DNA of 64,000 nucleotides, from contig NZ_CAJTMT010000003.1 of NCBI RefSeq assembly GCF_910577345.1, forward strand, positions 62,001 to 126,000, written 5' to 3'. The notes beneath the pieces were generated by a model, which did not search any database, was not told the origin of the DNA, and saw only the letters and a program-made list of their open reading frames with translations. Source of the DNA: an uncultured Duncaniella sp. (GTDB taxonomy: Bacteria > Bacteroidota > Bacteroidia > Bacteroidales > Muribaculaceae). Made by a program: the position numbers and the translations under genes. Below are positions 15,601 through 25,674 of this stretch, in pieces; within the stretch, counting starts at the first letter, position 1; each line of letters starts with the position of its first letter.

Positions 15601-18198
15601 ATGAAAATAGAATTTGTCGTGAAAATTTGGTTATTCATATTACTGTTTTCTATGATTGGCAAAGTGACCTCTGCTCACGAGACAATCACCATGAATGACG
15701 GTTGGAGGTTCAGGTATGGAACCGACAGTGTGGCCGTGCCGGTCCATCTGCCCCACAGTTGGAACGGGGATGCGTATCATTCGAGAGATTACAAGCGCGG
15801 CTCCGGTGAGTACACGAAACAGATCCGTGTTCCTTCAAATTTCAACGGCAAGCGACTCTATCTGAAATTTGATGGCGCAGCAACAAAATCAGAGGTAAGG
15901 ATTGATGGAAAATCTGTGGGTTCCCACATCGGGGCTTACTCATCACATATAATAGATGTTACTCCTTACCTTACTCCCGGTGCAACTCATGAACTGAACG
16001 TAAGGGTGGACAATGCTGACCGCAACATTCCTCCACATTCCGCTGACTTTACTTTCATGGGTGGTCTTTACCGTGATTCATGGTTGATTGCTGCCGCTCC
16101 CGTTCATTTTGCCATCCAAAGTAAGGCTTCCCATAAGGTCACAACTCGCGTTGGAAAGGACGGTGTAGGCAGTGCTGACATTCGCGGCACTATTGTCAAC
16201 GCCACCGGCAAAAAGTGCCGTGCTGAAATCAGGGCATCGCTATATGCACCCGATGGAACATATCTGACATCTCGGGTAAAGAAAGTGACTCTAAACAATG
16301 GTTTGGAGCCTTATAGTCTCTCCTTTAATAATATATGTGGAGTAGATTTGTGGACACCCGAAACTCCGTCGTTGTATAGGTTGGTCCTCGACTTGTCGGT
16401 TGACGGTAGTGAGGTAGACTCTCTGCGCGAGAATATAGGTTTCCGTACCTTTAGCTTTGATGATCAAGGTCGCTTTACCCTTAATGGCAAGCCTTATAAG
16501 CTTCGCGGTCAATGTCGTCATCAGGACCAAAGCCCTATGGGAATAGCACTCACGGATGAGCAACATCGCCGTGACATTGGTATGATTAAGGAAATGGGGG
16601 CAAACTTCATCCGCATAAGCCACTATCCTCAGGATGATGCCGTGTTGGAGATGTGCGACCGCCTTGGCCTCATTGCATGGGAAGAGATTCCGGTCATAGA
16701 CTATGTCCCTGAAAGCGGGAAATTTGCTGAAAACTGCGAAATAATGTTGCGCGAGATGATACGCGACCATTACAATCACCCATCCATAGCTATGTGGGGA
16801 TACATGAACGAGATTCTTCTCCGTATGCCCGGCGAGAATAAAGACCTCACAAAGCAGCGCACACTTGCGCTTGCCAAGCGCTTGGAACAAGTTGTAGCTG
16901 AGGAGGATTCAACCCGTATGACCACAATGGCATTTCATGGGAGCGACGTGTATCATGGAGCAGGCCTCTCCGACATTACCGATGTGAAGGGGTGGAACCT
17001 TTATCAAGGGTGGTATGGCGGTCGTTTCGACGGCTTTGAAGAATTCCTGTCACGTCAGCACCGTGAACATCCTGACCATCGTCTGATTGTCAGCGAATAC
17101 GGAGCCGGATCCGACCTGCGTATCCATTCGCTGAATCCCGAACCCTTTGATTTCAGCATGGAGTATCAGCAGAAGTATCTCGAACATTACCTCCCGGTGA
17201 TTGAGGACTCGTCTTTTGTCGCAGGTGCATCACATTGGAATTTCATTGACTTCTCGTCGGCCAACCGCGCAGAGTCCATGCCTCACATCAACAATAAAGG
17301 TATTGTCACCAATGACCGTCTCAAAAAGGATGTGTCCTATTACTACAAATCTTTATGGCATGATGTCTCTTCCGACACCGTGGCCCACATCGCAGTGCGC
17401 GATTGGCCGGAGAGAACAGACATCCCGAATCGAAACGGACACGTGGAGCATCCTGTAAAAGTCTATACCAATCTCCCGGCTGTAGTGCTAAAAATCAACG
17501 GAATGGCCCTCGGCCGCAAAGAAGTGGATAATTGCCACGCTATTTTCAACGTACCGCTTACTCCGGGCCACAACCTGATAGAGATTGCATCTGACGAATC
17601 ACCCGAAAAAATTCTCGATGCCGCGACTGTCACACTCCACACCATCGGGCGCACCGGTTCATCCATCGACCTGACAACAGAAGAACTTGCTGTCAATGTC
17701 GGCTCCGGATGCTATTTCCGTTCGGACGATAGCGGTCTCTCATGGATTCCGGACCGTGAATATACTCCCGGCGGTCTTTATGGCCACATCGGAGGCAAGC
17801 GTAGCGTAAGTCAGGACGAAATTTCTCTCACAGCGGATGGGCCGCTCTTCCAACGGTGTGTCACCGGACTGGAGGAATACCGTCTCGACGTTGCTCCGGG
17901 AGACTATGAGGTGGAACTGTTATTTGCCGAACTGGCCTCACCGTCGGCACAATCGGCCTATATGCTTGGACATAATGCCGGCTCTGACGGCAACAAATGG
18001 ACAAGCATGGACATCCTCATCAACGGACGGAAAGTGGAGGAAGCCTTCTCGCCCGGCTCGACGGCGGGAGTCAAGACTATGGTAAGACGAAAATACACGG
18101 CTCACGTTGATGGCGAGCGGGGTATTTCTATCAGCTTTGCCCCTTCGACCGATGGTGTCACAACCTCTCTTTCAGCTATTAAGATAAGAAAAATCTAA
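15601..18198 (+). CDS. GH2 glycoside hydrolase with C-terminal malectin-like domain
   Basis: A secreted exo-beta-glycosidase of 865 residues. It has a signal peptide (about 1-25), the GH2 jelly-roll domain (WRFRYGTD, HLPHSWNG), an immunoglobulin-like domain and a TIM barrel. The acid/base is Glu404 in WGYMNE and the nucleophile is Glu499 in VSEYG. Residues after about 690 (LYGHIGGKRS, GDYEVELLFAEL) look like a malectin carbohydrate-binding domain. GH2 covers beta-galactosidases, beta-glucuronidases and beta-mannosidases, and the sugar cannot be told from sequence alone. It opens the locus and is 14 bases before the lyase-GH88 gene. Confidence 0.9.
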   Translation: MKIEFVVKIWLFILLFSMIGKVTSAHETITMNDGWRFRYGTDSVAVPVHLPHSWNGDAYHSRDYKRGSGEYTKQIRVPSNFNGKRLYLKFDGAATKSEVRIDGKSVGSHIGAYSSHIIDVTPYLTPGATHELNVRVDNADRNIPPHSADFTFMGGLYRDSWLIAAAPVHFAIQSKASHKVTTRVGKDGVGSADIRGTIVNATGKKCRAEIRASLYAPDGTYLTSRVKKVTLNNGLEPYSLSFNNICGVDLWTPETPSLYRLVLDLSVDGSEVDSLRENIGFRTFSFDDQGRFTLNGKPYKLRGQCRHQDQSPMGIALTDEQHRRDIGMIKEMGANFIRISHYPQDDAVLEMCDRLGLIAWEEIPVIDYVPESGKFAENCEIMLREMIRDHYNHPSIAMWGYMNEILLRMPGENKDLTKQRTLALAKRLEQVVAEEDSTRMTTMAFHGSDVYHGAGLSDITDVKGWNLYQGWYGGRFDGFEEFLSRQHREHPDHRLIVSEYGAGSDLRIHSLNPEPFDFSMEYQQKYLEHYLPVIEDSSFVAGASHWNFIDFSSANRAESMPHINNKGIVTNDRLKKDVSYYYKSLWHDVSSDTVAHIAVRDWPERTDIPNRNGHVEHPVKVYTNLPAVVLKINGMALGRKEVDNCHAIFNVPLTPGHNLIEIASDESPEKILDAATVTLHTIGRTGSSIDLTTEELAVNVGSGCYFRSDDSGLSWIPDREYTPGGLYGHIGGKRSVSQDEISLTADGPLFQRCVTGLEEYRLDVAPGDYEVELLFAELASPSAQSAYMLGHNAGSDGNKWTSMDILINGRKVEEAFSPGSTAGVKTMVRRKYTAHVDGERGISISFAPSTDGVTTSLSAIKIRKI

Positions 18199-18212
18199 TC
18201 CCCATATCACTC

Positions 18213-20576
18213 ATGAAGAAATCAATCATATCGGTAATGACCCTGTTGCTGACGACATTCGGCACCGCTTATGCTCAATCGGTCTGGAGCCGTCAGCATC
18301 TCGACATGGTCAAAACACAGCTCGAACGCCCGATGTACTCGCAGGCCTACTCCTCGCTCATCAATGAAGCCGACGGTCTGCTCGATGCCGCTCCGCTAAG
18401 CGTGATGATGAAAGAAAAACCATCGCCGAGCGGCAACAACCATGACTACACAAGTCTTGCCCGTTATTTCCACCCGGACCCATCGAAAGCTGACGGTCTT
18501 CCATACGTCAACCGCGACGGTGTGACCAATCCGGAAATCAATCTTTACGACCGTAACCGTCTCGGTCAGACTGCACATCGCATCAGCACTCTTGCACTTG
18601 CCTGGCATCTGAGCGGCGACGAACGCTATGCTGCCAAGGCCACCCAACTGCTTAAAGCATGGTTCCTCGACCGCGACACGCGCATGAACCCGCATTTTGA
18701 GTACGCACAGATGGTCCCCGGAATTAACGGAAACAAAGGACGGTCATACGGAGTGCTTGACGGTTACTCCTTTGTCGAGATGCTCGATGGCGTGGCACTG
18801 CTGTCCGGTTCGAAATCATGGACTAAGAAGAACGACAAGGAATTGAAACGCTGGATGGGATCTCTCCTTGACTGGATACTAACATCCGAACAAGGCATCG
18901 AGGAATCGCGCGCGGCCAATAATCACTCAACCGCATACGATGCACAGGGCATAGCAATCGCCATGTATGTCGGACGCAACGATCTTGCCCGTAAGATAAT
19001 CAGCGAGGTGCCTGCCAAGCGCATCTTCACCCAGATTGCTCCGGATGGCACACAACCCCACGAAATGAGACGGACGCTCTCGTATCATTATTCCCATTAC
19101 AACCTCACGCATTTTATCGACATATTCCAGATGGCCAATAAGTTGGGCGATGTGAAAATCGACAATGCCACTGATGCCGAAGGCCGCAATTTCTATAAGG
19201 CAATGGATTTCATGGCTGCATATCTCGGCAAGGATGTCACCGAATGGCCGGGACAGCAGCTCAACGGATGGGAAAGCAAGCAGCAGGATGTGGTGCGCGA
19301 CCTTTGGAGAATCGCAACTATGGTCGACACCACACGCACCGATTATAAGACGCTTTACCGGACCCATCGGGTCTTCAATCCGACCGAACGTTTCACACTC
19401 CTTTACTATACCCCCGATGACATTGATGATGCTTTTGCCAACGCATCCGTCCAGCTCAAACATGCGATAAAGCGCACCAAGGCGGAAAAGAAAAACGAAG
19501 CCAATGCCTCAAAGCGTCGGGTGAGTCCGCGCACGCTTAATCCCGACGGCACACTTGCGTTGGTGCATCCCCACGACTGGACATCCGGTTTCTTCCCGGG
19601 AGAACTATGGATGATGTATCAGTTCACCAACGACCCCTACTGGCGGGAGCAAGCAGTCACATACACATGGCCCATCGAGGAAGCCAAAATGCACGGTGGT
19701 ACCCATGACCTCGGATTCATGATTGGCGACAGTTTCGGTAAGGCATGGGAAATCACCGGCGAGAAGAGCTATTTTGATGTGGTCCATCAGGCTGCCAAGA
19801 CCCTCTGCACACGTTTCAATCCGACAGTCGGTGCAATCCGCTCCTGGGACCACAATGCGCAGAGATGGAAATATCCCGTCATCATCGATAATATGATGAA
19901 CCTTGAAATGCTCTTCAAGATGGCAGAAGCAACCGGCAACAAGCGCTTCCGCGACATTGCGGTGAGTCATGCCGACGTAACCCTTAAAAATCATTTCCGT
20001 CCCGACCGCTCATCATTCCATGTCGTTGACTACGACCCCGAGACCGGAGATATAAGGATGAAAGTCACAGCTCAGGGCTATGCTGATGATTCCTTCTGGA
20101 GCCGCGGTCAAGGGTGGGGGCTTTACGGCTACACAATGTGTTACCGCTACACGAAAGATCCGCGTTACCTCGAACATGCCAAGGGAATAGCCGACTGGTT
20201 CCTCTCGCTTCCCAACATGCCGGTCGACAATGTGCCTTACTGGGACATGAAGGCTCCCGGAACGGAGACCAACGATAATTCCGAAGTGCCACGCGATGCA
20301 TCGGCAGCCTCACTCATCGCGTCCGGCCTTTATGAACTCGCTTCATACGTTAATTCCGACAGAGCTGCAAGCTACCGCACGACCGCCGACAGCATCCTCG
20401 CATCTCTTACCGAAAGATATACAGTGGCTCCGGGTGAAAAGGAAGGATTCCTTCTTGACCACTCTACCGGTCATCATCCGGCCGGAAGTGAGATAGACGT
20501 ACCTCTCGTGTATGCCGATTACTATTATCTTGAAGCTCTGCTGCGCAAGCGTGATGGCGAGAAGTATTTTAAATAA
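18213..20576 (+). CDS. Polysaccharide lyase-GH88 fusion (two enzymes in one chain)
   Basis: A secreted 787-residue protein with signal peptide cleaved near AYAQ. Residues about 25-400 match the alginate-lyase fold family (PF05426, PL38-like), with NNHDYTSLARYFHPDP, INLYDRN and later NNHSTAYDAQ motifs. Residues about 430-785 are a GH88 unsaturated uronyl hydrolase. By residue offset to the Bacillus GL1 enzyme, the catalytic acids are Asp499 (HDLGF) and Asp559 (DNMMNLEML), with His603, Arg631 and Trp635 kept. The position of His210 of that enzyme is Ala620 here. One chain would thus make an unsaturated chain end and remove it. The uronic substrate (glucuronan-like or alginate-like) is not determined. 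Confidence 0.87.
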   Translation: MKKSIISVMTLLLTTFGTAYAQSVWSRQHLDMVKTQLERPMYSQAYSSLINEADGLLDAAPLSVMMKEKPSPSGNNHDYTSLARYFHPDPSKADGLPYVNRDGVTNPEINLYDRNRLGQTAHRISTLALAWHLSGDERYAAKATQLLKAWFLDRDTRMNPHFEYAQMVPGINGNKGRSYGVLDGYSFVEMLDGVALLSGSKSWTKKNDKELKRWMGSLLDWILTSEQGIEESRAANNHSTAYDAQGIAIAMYVGRNDLARKIISEVPAKRIFTQIAPDGTQPHEMRRTLSYHYSHYNLTHFIDIFQMANKLGDVKIDNATDAEGRNFYKAMDFMAAYLGKDVTEWPGQQLNGWESKQQDVVRDLWRIATMVDTTRTDYKTLYRTHRVFNPTERFTLLYYTPDDIDDAFANASVQLKHAIKRTKAEKKNEANASKRRVSPRTLNPDGTLALVHPHDWTSGFFPGELWMMYQFTNDPYWREQAVTYTWPIEEAKMHGGTHDLGFMIGDSFGKAWEITGEKSYFDVVHQAAKTLCTRFNPTVGAIRSWDHNAQRWKYPVIIDNMMNLEMLFKMAEATGNKRFRDIAVSHADVTLKNHFRPDRSSFHVVDYDPETGDIRMKVTAQGYADDSFWSRGQGWGLYGYTMCYRYTKDPRYLEHAKGIADWFLSLPNMPVDNVPYWDMKAPGTETNDNSEVPRDASAASLIASGLYELASYVNSDRAASYRTTADSILASLTERYTVAPGEKEGFLLDHSTGHHPAGSEIDVPLVYADYYYLEALLRKRDGEKYFK

Positions 20577-20589
20577 TAATAAGTTATAT

Positions 20590-22317
20590 ATGATGTCAAT
20601 ATACCGTATAATACTATTATTGGCTCTTCCGGCACTGGCAGGATTTCTCCTGCCGGTGTCGGCGCATAATTCCGAGACGGAGGCCATATTGCAGAAACTT
20701 GACGCCGCACTTGAAAAATCCGAGGAGTGGGAAGGGGTCAAGCGTCATCGGCTGTCCGAACTCCACAAGAAGGAATCCCAGGCCCGCACCATTGAAGAAC
20801 GCTATTGGTCAAACAAAAATCTTTTTGACGAATATTCCGTCTACAATGCCGATTCCGCGATGGTCTACGCCAACCGCAACCATGCTATTGCCATCAGTCT
20901 CGGGGATAACTCCCGCCGGATAGAGTGGGACATAAACCGCTCCTTTATTCTTGCCGTGACAGGTCTGCTCAAAGAGGCGCAGGACGTGATTGATGGTATC
21001 GACCCGACGGAAATTCCGGCCGACCTCATGGCTGATTACTACAATCAGTTGGCATATCTGTATTCTCATTACGGGCAGTATCTCGGTCAGGATCTGACCG
21101 GAACCGTGGATTACTACATCCAGAGCCGTGCCTATCAGGACTCCACACTGCGCCATGCCTCTGCCGATGACCCGATGTATCTGTGGTACCGGGGTTGGGT
21201 GACCCTTAACGCATCGGAGGAGGAACGCCGCAACATGATTGAAGAACTGAAAGCCGATGTCGATTCTGCGGCGATGGATTCACGCGCGGATGCGATGAAA
21301 GCCTATGTCCTTGCCCGCCTCTATGAGCGTCAGAATGATCGGGACAACCGCATAAAATATCTTGCGGTATCAGCCATCTGCGATGCGCAGATTGCCAACA
21401 AGGATATTGCTTCGCTTGAAGAACTCGGCAAACTCATGCTTGCCGAGGACAATATCGACCGTGCTTACACATACGTCAACTATTGTCAGCAACAGGCACA
21501 GAGCTTTCATAACCGTGTGCGCGCTTTCACTCTTGCCAACCTTGAGAAAACCATCCGCGAGGAGTATGGCAAGCGTGATGTCTCGCAGCGTATGCGTCTG
21601 CATGTCTATCTTGTGATTCTCGCAGTGTTGTCGTTGGTACTTATTGTCGCCATATTAATAATCGTCCGAAAGAACAAGGGTCTCAACGAGTCGCGGACCC
21701 GCCTGTCGCGCCTCAACGAAGAGTTGAAGACCAATGTGGCCGAACTCACGGTGTTGCGCGAGTCGCAGGACGATACCAACCGCCGCCTTAAAGAGATAAA
21801 TTCCGAACTCAGTAATGTCAATTTCCAACTGAAGGAGTCCAATCTCATCAAGGAGGAATATGTCGGACAGATGTTTTCGATATGCAGTGACTACATCAAC
21901 AAACTGGAGTCGTTCCGCAAGGATGTGTCGCGCAAACTTAAGACCGGACAGATTGAAGCCCTTCGCAAGACTGTCGATTCCTCATCGATGGTCCAAAGCG
22001 AACTGAAAGAGTTCTACCACAGTTTCGACACTATCTTCCTTAATCTCTTCCCCGATTTTGTCAAGGAATTCAACAAACTCCTGCGCCCCGACGAACAGAT
22101 TATCCTTGGGGAAGGGGAGTTGCTCAACACGCCTCTGCGCATCTATGCCCTCGTCCGCCTCGGCATCACCGACTCCGTCAAAATAGCCGCCCTCCTTCAT
22201 TGTTCAGCCCAGACGGTCTACAACAACCGTCTCCGTATCCGCAACAAAGCCTGCATTCCTAAGGAGCATTTTGCAGAAACTGTCAGGACACTCGGTAAAT
22301 TTGAACTCGGACAGTGA
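20590..22317 (+). CDS. DUF6377 membrane-spanning regulator
   Basis: A predicted one-component regulator of 575 residues. It has a signal peptide, a periplasmic helical-repeat domain (about 35-335), one membrane helix (about 340-362), a cytoplasmic coiled coil, and a C-terminal helix-turn-helix with RIYALVRLGITDSVKIAALL and TVYNNRLRIRNKA. This matches DUF6377 proteins, common in Bacteroidota glycan loci. It would sense a sugar in the periplasm and act on DNA from the membrane. The start is one of two adjacent ATGs; an upstream in-frame ATG inside the GH88 gene would put extra residues before the signal peptide. Confidence 0.82.
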   Translation: MMSIYRIILLLALPALAGFLLPVSAHNSETEAILQKLDAALEKSEEWEGVKRHRLSELHKKESQARTIEERYWSNKNLFDEYSVYNADSAMVYANRNHAIAISLGDNSRRIEWDINRSFILAVTGLLKEAQDVIDGIDPTEIPADLMADYYNQLAYLYSHYGQYLGQDLTGTVDYYIQSRAYQDSTLRHASADDPMYLWYRGWVTLNASEEERRNMIEELKADVDSAAMDSRADAMKAYVLARLYERQNDRDNRIKYLAVSAICDAQIANKDIASLEELGKLMLAEDNIDRAYTYVNYCQQQAQSFHNRVRAFTLANLEKTIREEYGKRDVSQRMRLHVYLVILAVLSLVLIVAILIIVRKNKGLNESRTRLSRLNEELKTNVAELTVLRESQDDTNRRLKEINSELSNVNFQLKESNLIKEEYVGQMFSICSDYINKLESFRKDVSRKLKTGQIEALRKTVDSSSMVQSELKEFYHSFDTIFLNLFPDFVKEFNKLLRPDEQIILGEGELLNTPLRIYALVRLGITDSVKIAALLHCSAQTVYNNRLRIRNKACIPKEHFAETVRTLGKFELGQ

Positions 22318-22340
22318 AATCCGATACCTTAAATCGTTCC

Positions 22341-22380
22341 ACAACCCTTAATCAAGGTTGTCCGCACCCTTACTTTTTAA
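22341..22380 (+). terminator. Weak terminator after the DUF6377 gene
   Basis: ACAACC and GGTTGT form a short stem, and a T-rich stretch follows about 10 bases later. It may partly separate the first operon from susCD. Confidence 0.35.
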
Positions 22381-22470
22381 ATCTTCAAAATATTAATTAA
22401 CAGCTATTTGCTTTTGCAATGGCCTACTTTACCAAATTACTTGCATATCTGACTTACATTTATTAGATAG

Positions 22471-22498
22471 TAATTTTGCGGTGTGAACCTTAAACACC
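22471..22498 (+). promoter_or_regulatory. -7 box and leader hairpin of susCD
   Basis: TAATTTTG matches the -7 consensus; no good -33 TTG is seen, as expected for an activator-dependent promoter. Directly after it GGTGT and ACACC (22480-22498) can form a small hairpin at the 5' end of the mRNA. Confidence 0.5.
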
Positions 22499-22538
22499 TA
22501 CTTAAACAAATTCTCTTACATTTAAATCTAAGTATTGT

Positions 22539-25500
22539 ATGAAAATTCAGTCGCAAAAACAGGATGCTCGGACCATAGCGCTCCTTCTTGGCTTATGGTT
22601 GTGCAGTTTCTGTCCTCTACTGTCGATGGCCCAAAGCCAATCTTTCCCGATTTCAGGTGATGTGGTCGACAAGACAACGGGCGAACCGTTGATTGGTGTG
22701 ACAGTGATTGACAAGAATAATCCCACTGTCGGAACCTCCACCGACGTGGACGGTCGTTTCGATCTTAAGGTCAGCTCGGCCGATGCCATCATTCAGTTCT
22801 CCTACGTCGGTTATACTCCGGTTGAGATGCCGGCAAGAGATGTTAAGGGAACAATTACCATGGAAGAAACATCAACAATGCTCAATGAGGTTGTCGTTGT
22901 CGGCTATGGTACCCAGAAAAAAGTCAACCTTTCGGGAGCAGTATCGACTGTCGACGGTGATGCGCTTGCCAACCGTCCCGCATCCGATGCGCTTTCAGCT
23001 CTTCAGGGTCAGGTGCCCGGTCTGCAGGTGCTCCGCTCAAGCGGTCAGCCCGGCTCGGAAACTTCGGGTATGCGTATCCGCGGTTTCTCTTCAGCCAACT
23101 CGACTTCGACTCTCGTGCTTGTCGACGGAGTGGAGACAGACATCACACTCGTCAACCCCAACGACATTGAATCCGTTTCAGTCCTCAAAGACGCAGCCGC
23201 CTGTGCCATCTACGGAGCACGCGCAGCCGCCGGTGTCGTCCTCGTCACCACGAAGCGCGGCACCGAAGGCAAAGCCAAGGTCAGCTACAACGGTTATGTC
23301 GGTATGAACAAGCCCGGCCTGATGCCTGAGCGCGTAAGCGCATGGCAGGAGCAGGTGATGATCAATGAAGCACGTATCCAGGCAGGTGGCGGCACTGATG
23401 GCTCGCTTGAATTCGCATCATGGATTGGCAATCCTAACTTCAGCTACCGTCCCAATAACACCAACGGTCGCTGGGAATTCTTCGAAAGCACAAACTGGGT
23501 TGCAGAGGGCACACGCAAATACACCTTCCAGCAGAACCACAATGTGAGCATCACCGGAGGCAACAAGGCCACTAACTATCTTGTGTCAGGCGGCTACTTC
23601 TCAAAGAACGGTATCCTCAAATACGGTCCTGACAAGAACGAGCGCTATAATCTCCGCATCAACCTCAACACCGAGCTCAATCAGCACATCAATCTCGAAG
23701 TGCTCGCAAGCTACGACGGTAAATTCCTAAAGCAGAATCCCTACGGAGCTGCCAGCATCCTTTCGCGCCTCTATCGCGTGCGTGGCCGTCAGCCTATCTA
23801 CAATCCTGAAGAGGATGAGCAGATCTACAACGGTGACCTTCAGGTCAACGCCATCGACATCATGAAGAACGGCGGCGAGAATGACACCCAGTATCAGTCA
23901 TTCACCGGCAAGGGCTCGCTTATCATCAAAGACTACCTCCTCAAAGGTCTCGGACTCCGCCTGAGCGCAAGCCGTCACGCCGATTTCTACAGCGCGCGGA
24001 ACTCAAAGCGTACACTTATATGGTATGACCGCCTCGGCATGGGTGTGCGTCAGTCAGCCAACAACCCCAACTCATATTACCGCCAGAAGAACAATGCATA
24101 TCATGACAACGTGGAGGCATTGCTCACCTACAATGGCAAATTCGGCAAAAACCAGATTGACGTACTCGCAGGTACCTCTTACGAGCGTTACCGCAAGGAC
24201 CAGATGGACGCCACCGTGAAGAATCTCAACAGCAACGATTTCTTTTCGTTCAACGCTTACAACAACGAAGAGGCAACCAACACCTCACTCTCCGACAATA
24301 TTGAGACATGGGCCATGAGCTCCTATTTCGGACGTATAAACTATAATTTTGACGAACGTTACCTCTTCGAGGCCAATGTCCGCTACGACGGCAGCTCACG
24401 CCTCGCTCCCGGTCGCCGCTGGCACGCTTTCCCCTCCTTCTCGGCAGCTTGGCGTGTAAGTCAGGAGGAATGGTTCAATGTTGATCCCATCAACAACCTG
24501 AAGGTACGTGCATCATGGGGTCAGCTTGGCAACGGTGCCATCCTCGGTCTCTATGACTATATCGCAACCATCAACCGTGGCATCAACATGGGCGAGGCAA
24601 GCTACTATCAGAGCGCCATGGCTTCTGTCGACAAGACCTGGGAAATCATTACATCGACCAACATCGGTCTTGATCTCGGAATGTTCAACAACACCCTGAC
24701 CCTTACAGCCGATTACTTCTGGAAGAAGAATGATAACATGCTTGCCAACGTCACCCTCCCGAATATCGTCGGTATCACCGTCCCGAAATCGAATGTCGGT
24801 ACGCTCAAATCATGGGGTTGGGAAATCGAGCTTGGCTACCGCAACCGCTTCGGTGAAGTTGAGGTGAATGCAAGCGTGAGCCTCAGCGACGCCGACAACA
24901 AGGTGGTAAGCTACAAAGGTCAGAACACCATCACCGAGGGTTCGGTCGACATCCTCGAAGGTTATCCCCTCAACTCAATCTGGGGTTACAAGACCGACGG
25001 TATGTGGCAGAGCCGTCAGGAATATCTTGACTACAAGGCCGCTCATCCCGGCTACGAATCATTCAATGACGCGAAAGTGTCGGGCGGTGACATCAAATAT
25101 ATCGCACAGGGCAATCCTGACCACACTATTGGCCAGGGTGGCGCCACTCCCGAGAATCCCGGTGACCTCGTTTATCTCGGTTCATCCAACGGCCGTTACT
25201 TCTATACATTCAGCCTCGGCGCACAGTGGAGAGGTTTTGATGTCAACGTGATGTTCCAGGGAGTGGGTAAGCGCAGCGTGTATGTAGAGCCTGACCAGAT
25301 CGCACCTCTCAAAAACACCTACGACATGCCTTGGTCAATCCATACTGACTATTGGACAGAGGACAACCCCAACGCCGCGTTCCCCCGTCTCTACAACGGC
25401 AACAACTTCAACTACAAGGCATCTGACCGCTGGATTCAGGATGGTTCCTATCTCCGTCTGAAGAACGTGACACTCGGCTACACCATTCCTATTCCGCGCA

Positions 25501-25658
25501 AGACCATCGAACGTCTCCGCGTCTACATCTCCGGCGACGACGTATGGGAACACACCAACATGCTGAAGGTCTTTGACCCCGAAGTAGGCAACAAGCCCTC
25601 GGCCAACTACTATCCTTTCTTCCGCACCTGGACATTCGGTGTAAACCTCACACTTTAA
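22539..25658 (+). CDS. SusC/RagA-family TonB-dependent outer-membrane transporter
   Basis: It imports oligosaccharides across the outer membrane, powered by TonB. The 1039 residues hold a signal peptide (to about SMAQ), a carboxypeptidase-regulatory-like domain (about 36-115, GDVVDKTTGEPLIGV), the TonB box region and plug (NEVVVVGYGTQKK, LQGQVPGLQV, the family IRIR/RIRG segment), and a large barrel ending in FGVNLTL. There is no N-terminal signalling domain, so control is not through an anti-sigma relay. This fits regulation by the DUF6377 protein. It is followed 16 bases later by susD. Confidence 0.97.
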   Translation: MKIQSQKQDARTIALLLGLWLCSFCPLLSMAQSQSFPISGDVVDKTTGEPLIGVTVIDKNNPTVGTSTDVDGRFDLKVSSADAIIQFSYVGYTPVEMPARDVKGTITMEETSTMLNEVVVVGYGTQKKVNLSGAVSTVDGDALANRPASDALSALQGQVPGLQVLRSSGQPGSETSGMRIRGFSSANSTSTLVLVDGVETDITLVNPNDIESVSVLKDAAACAIYGARAAAGVVLVTTKRGTEGKAKVSYNGYVGMNKPGLMPERVSAWQEQVMINEARIQAGGGTDGSLEFASWIGNPNFSYRPNNTNGRWEFFESTNWVAEGTRKYTFQQNHNVSITGGNKATNYLVSGGYFSKNGILKYGPDKNERYNLRINLNTELNQHINLEVLASYDGKFLKQNPYGAASILSRLYRVRGRQPIYNPEEDEQIYNGDLQVNAIDIMKNGGENDTQYQSFTGKGSLIIKDYLLKGLGLRLSASRHADFYSARNSKRTLIWYDRLGMGVRQSANNPNSYYRQKNNAYHDNVEALLTYNGKFGKNQIDVLAGTSYERYRKDQMDATVKNLNSNDFFSFNAYNNEEATNTSLSDNIETWAMSSYFGRINYNFDERYLFEANVRYDGSSRLAPGRRWHAFPSFSAAWRVSQEEWFNVDPINNLKVRASWGQLGNGAILGLYDYIATINRGINMGEASYYQSAMASVDKTWEIITSTNIGLDLGMFNNTLTLTADYFWKKNDNMLANVTLPNIVGITVPKSNVGTLKSWGWEIELGYRNRFGEVEVNASVSLSDADNKVVSYKGQNTITEGSVDILEGYPLNSIWGYKTDGMWQSRQEYLDYKAAHPGYESFNDAKVSGGDIKYIAQGNPDHTIGQGGATPENPGDLVYLGSSNGRYFYTFSLGAQWRGFDVNVMFQGVGKRSVYVEPDQIAPLKNTYDMPWSIHTDYWTEDNPNAAFPRLYNGNNFNYKASDRWIQDGSYLRLKNVTLGYTIPIPRKTIERLRVYISGDDVWEHTNMLKVFDPEVGNKPSANYYPFFRTWTFGVNLTL

Positions 25659-25674
25659 TACCGTAAAAATCGCA

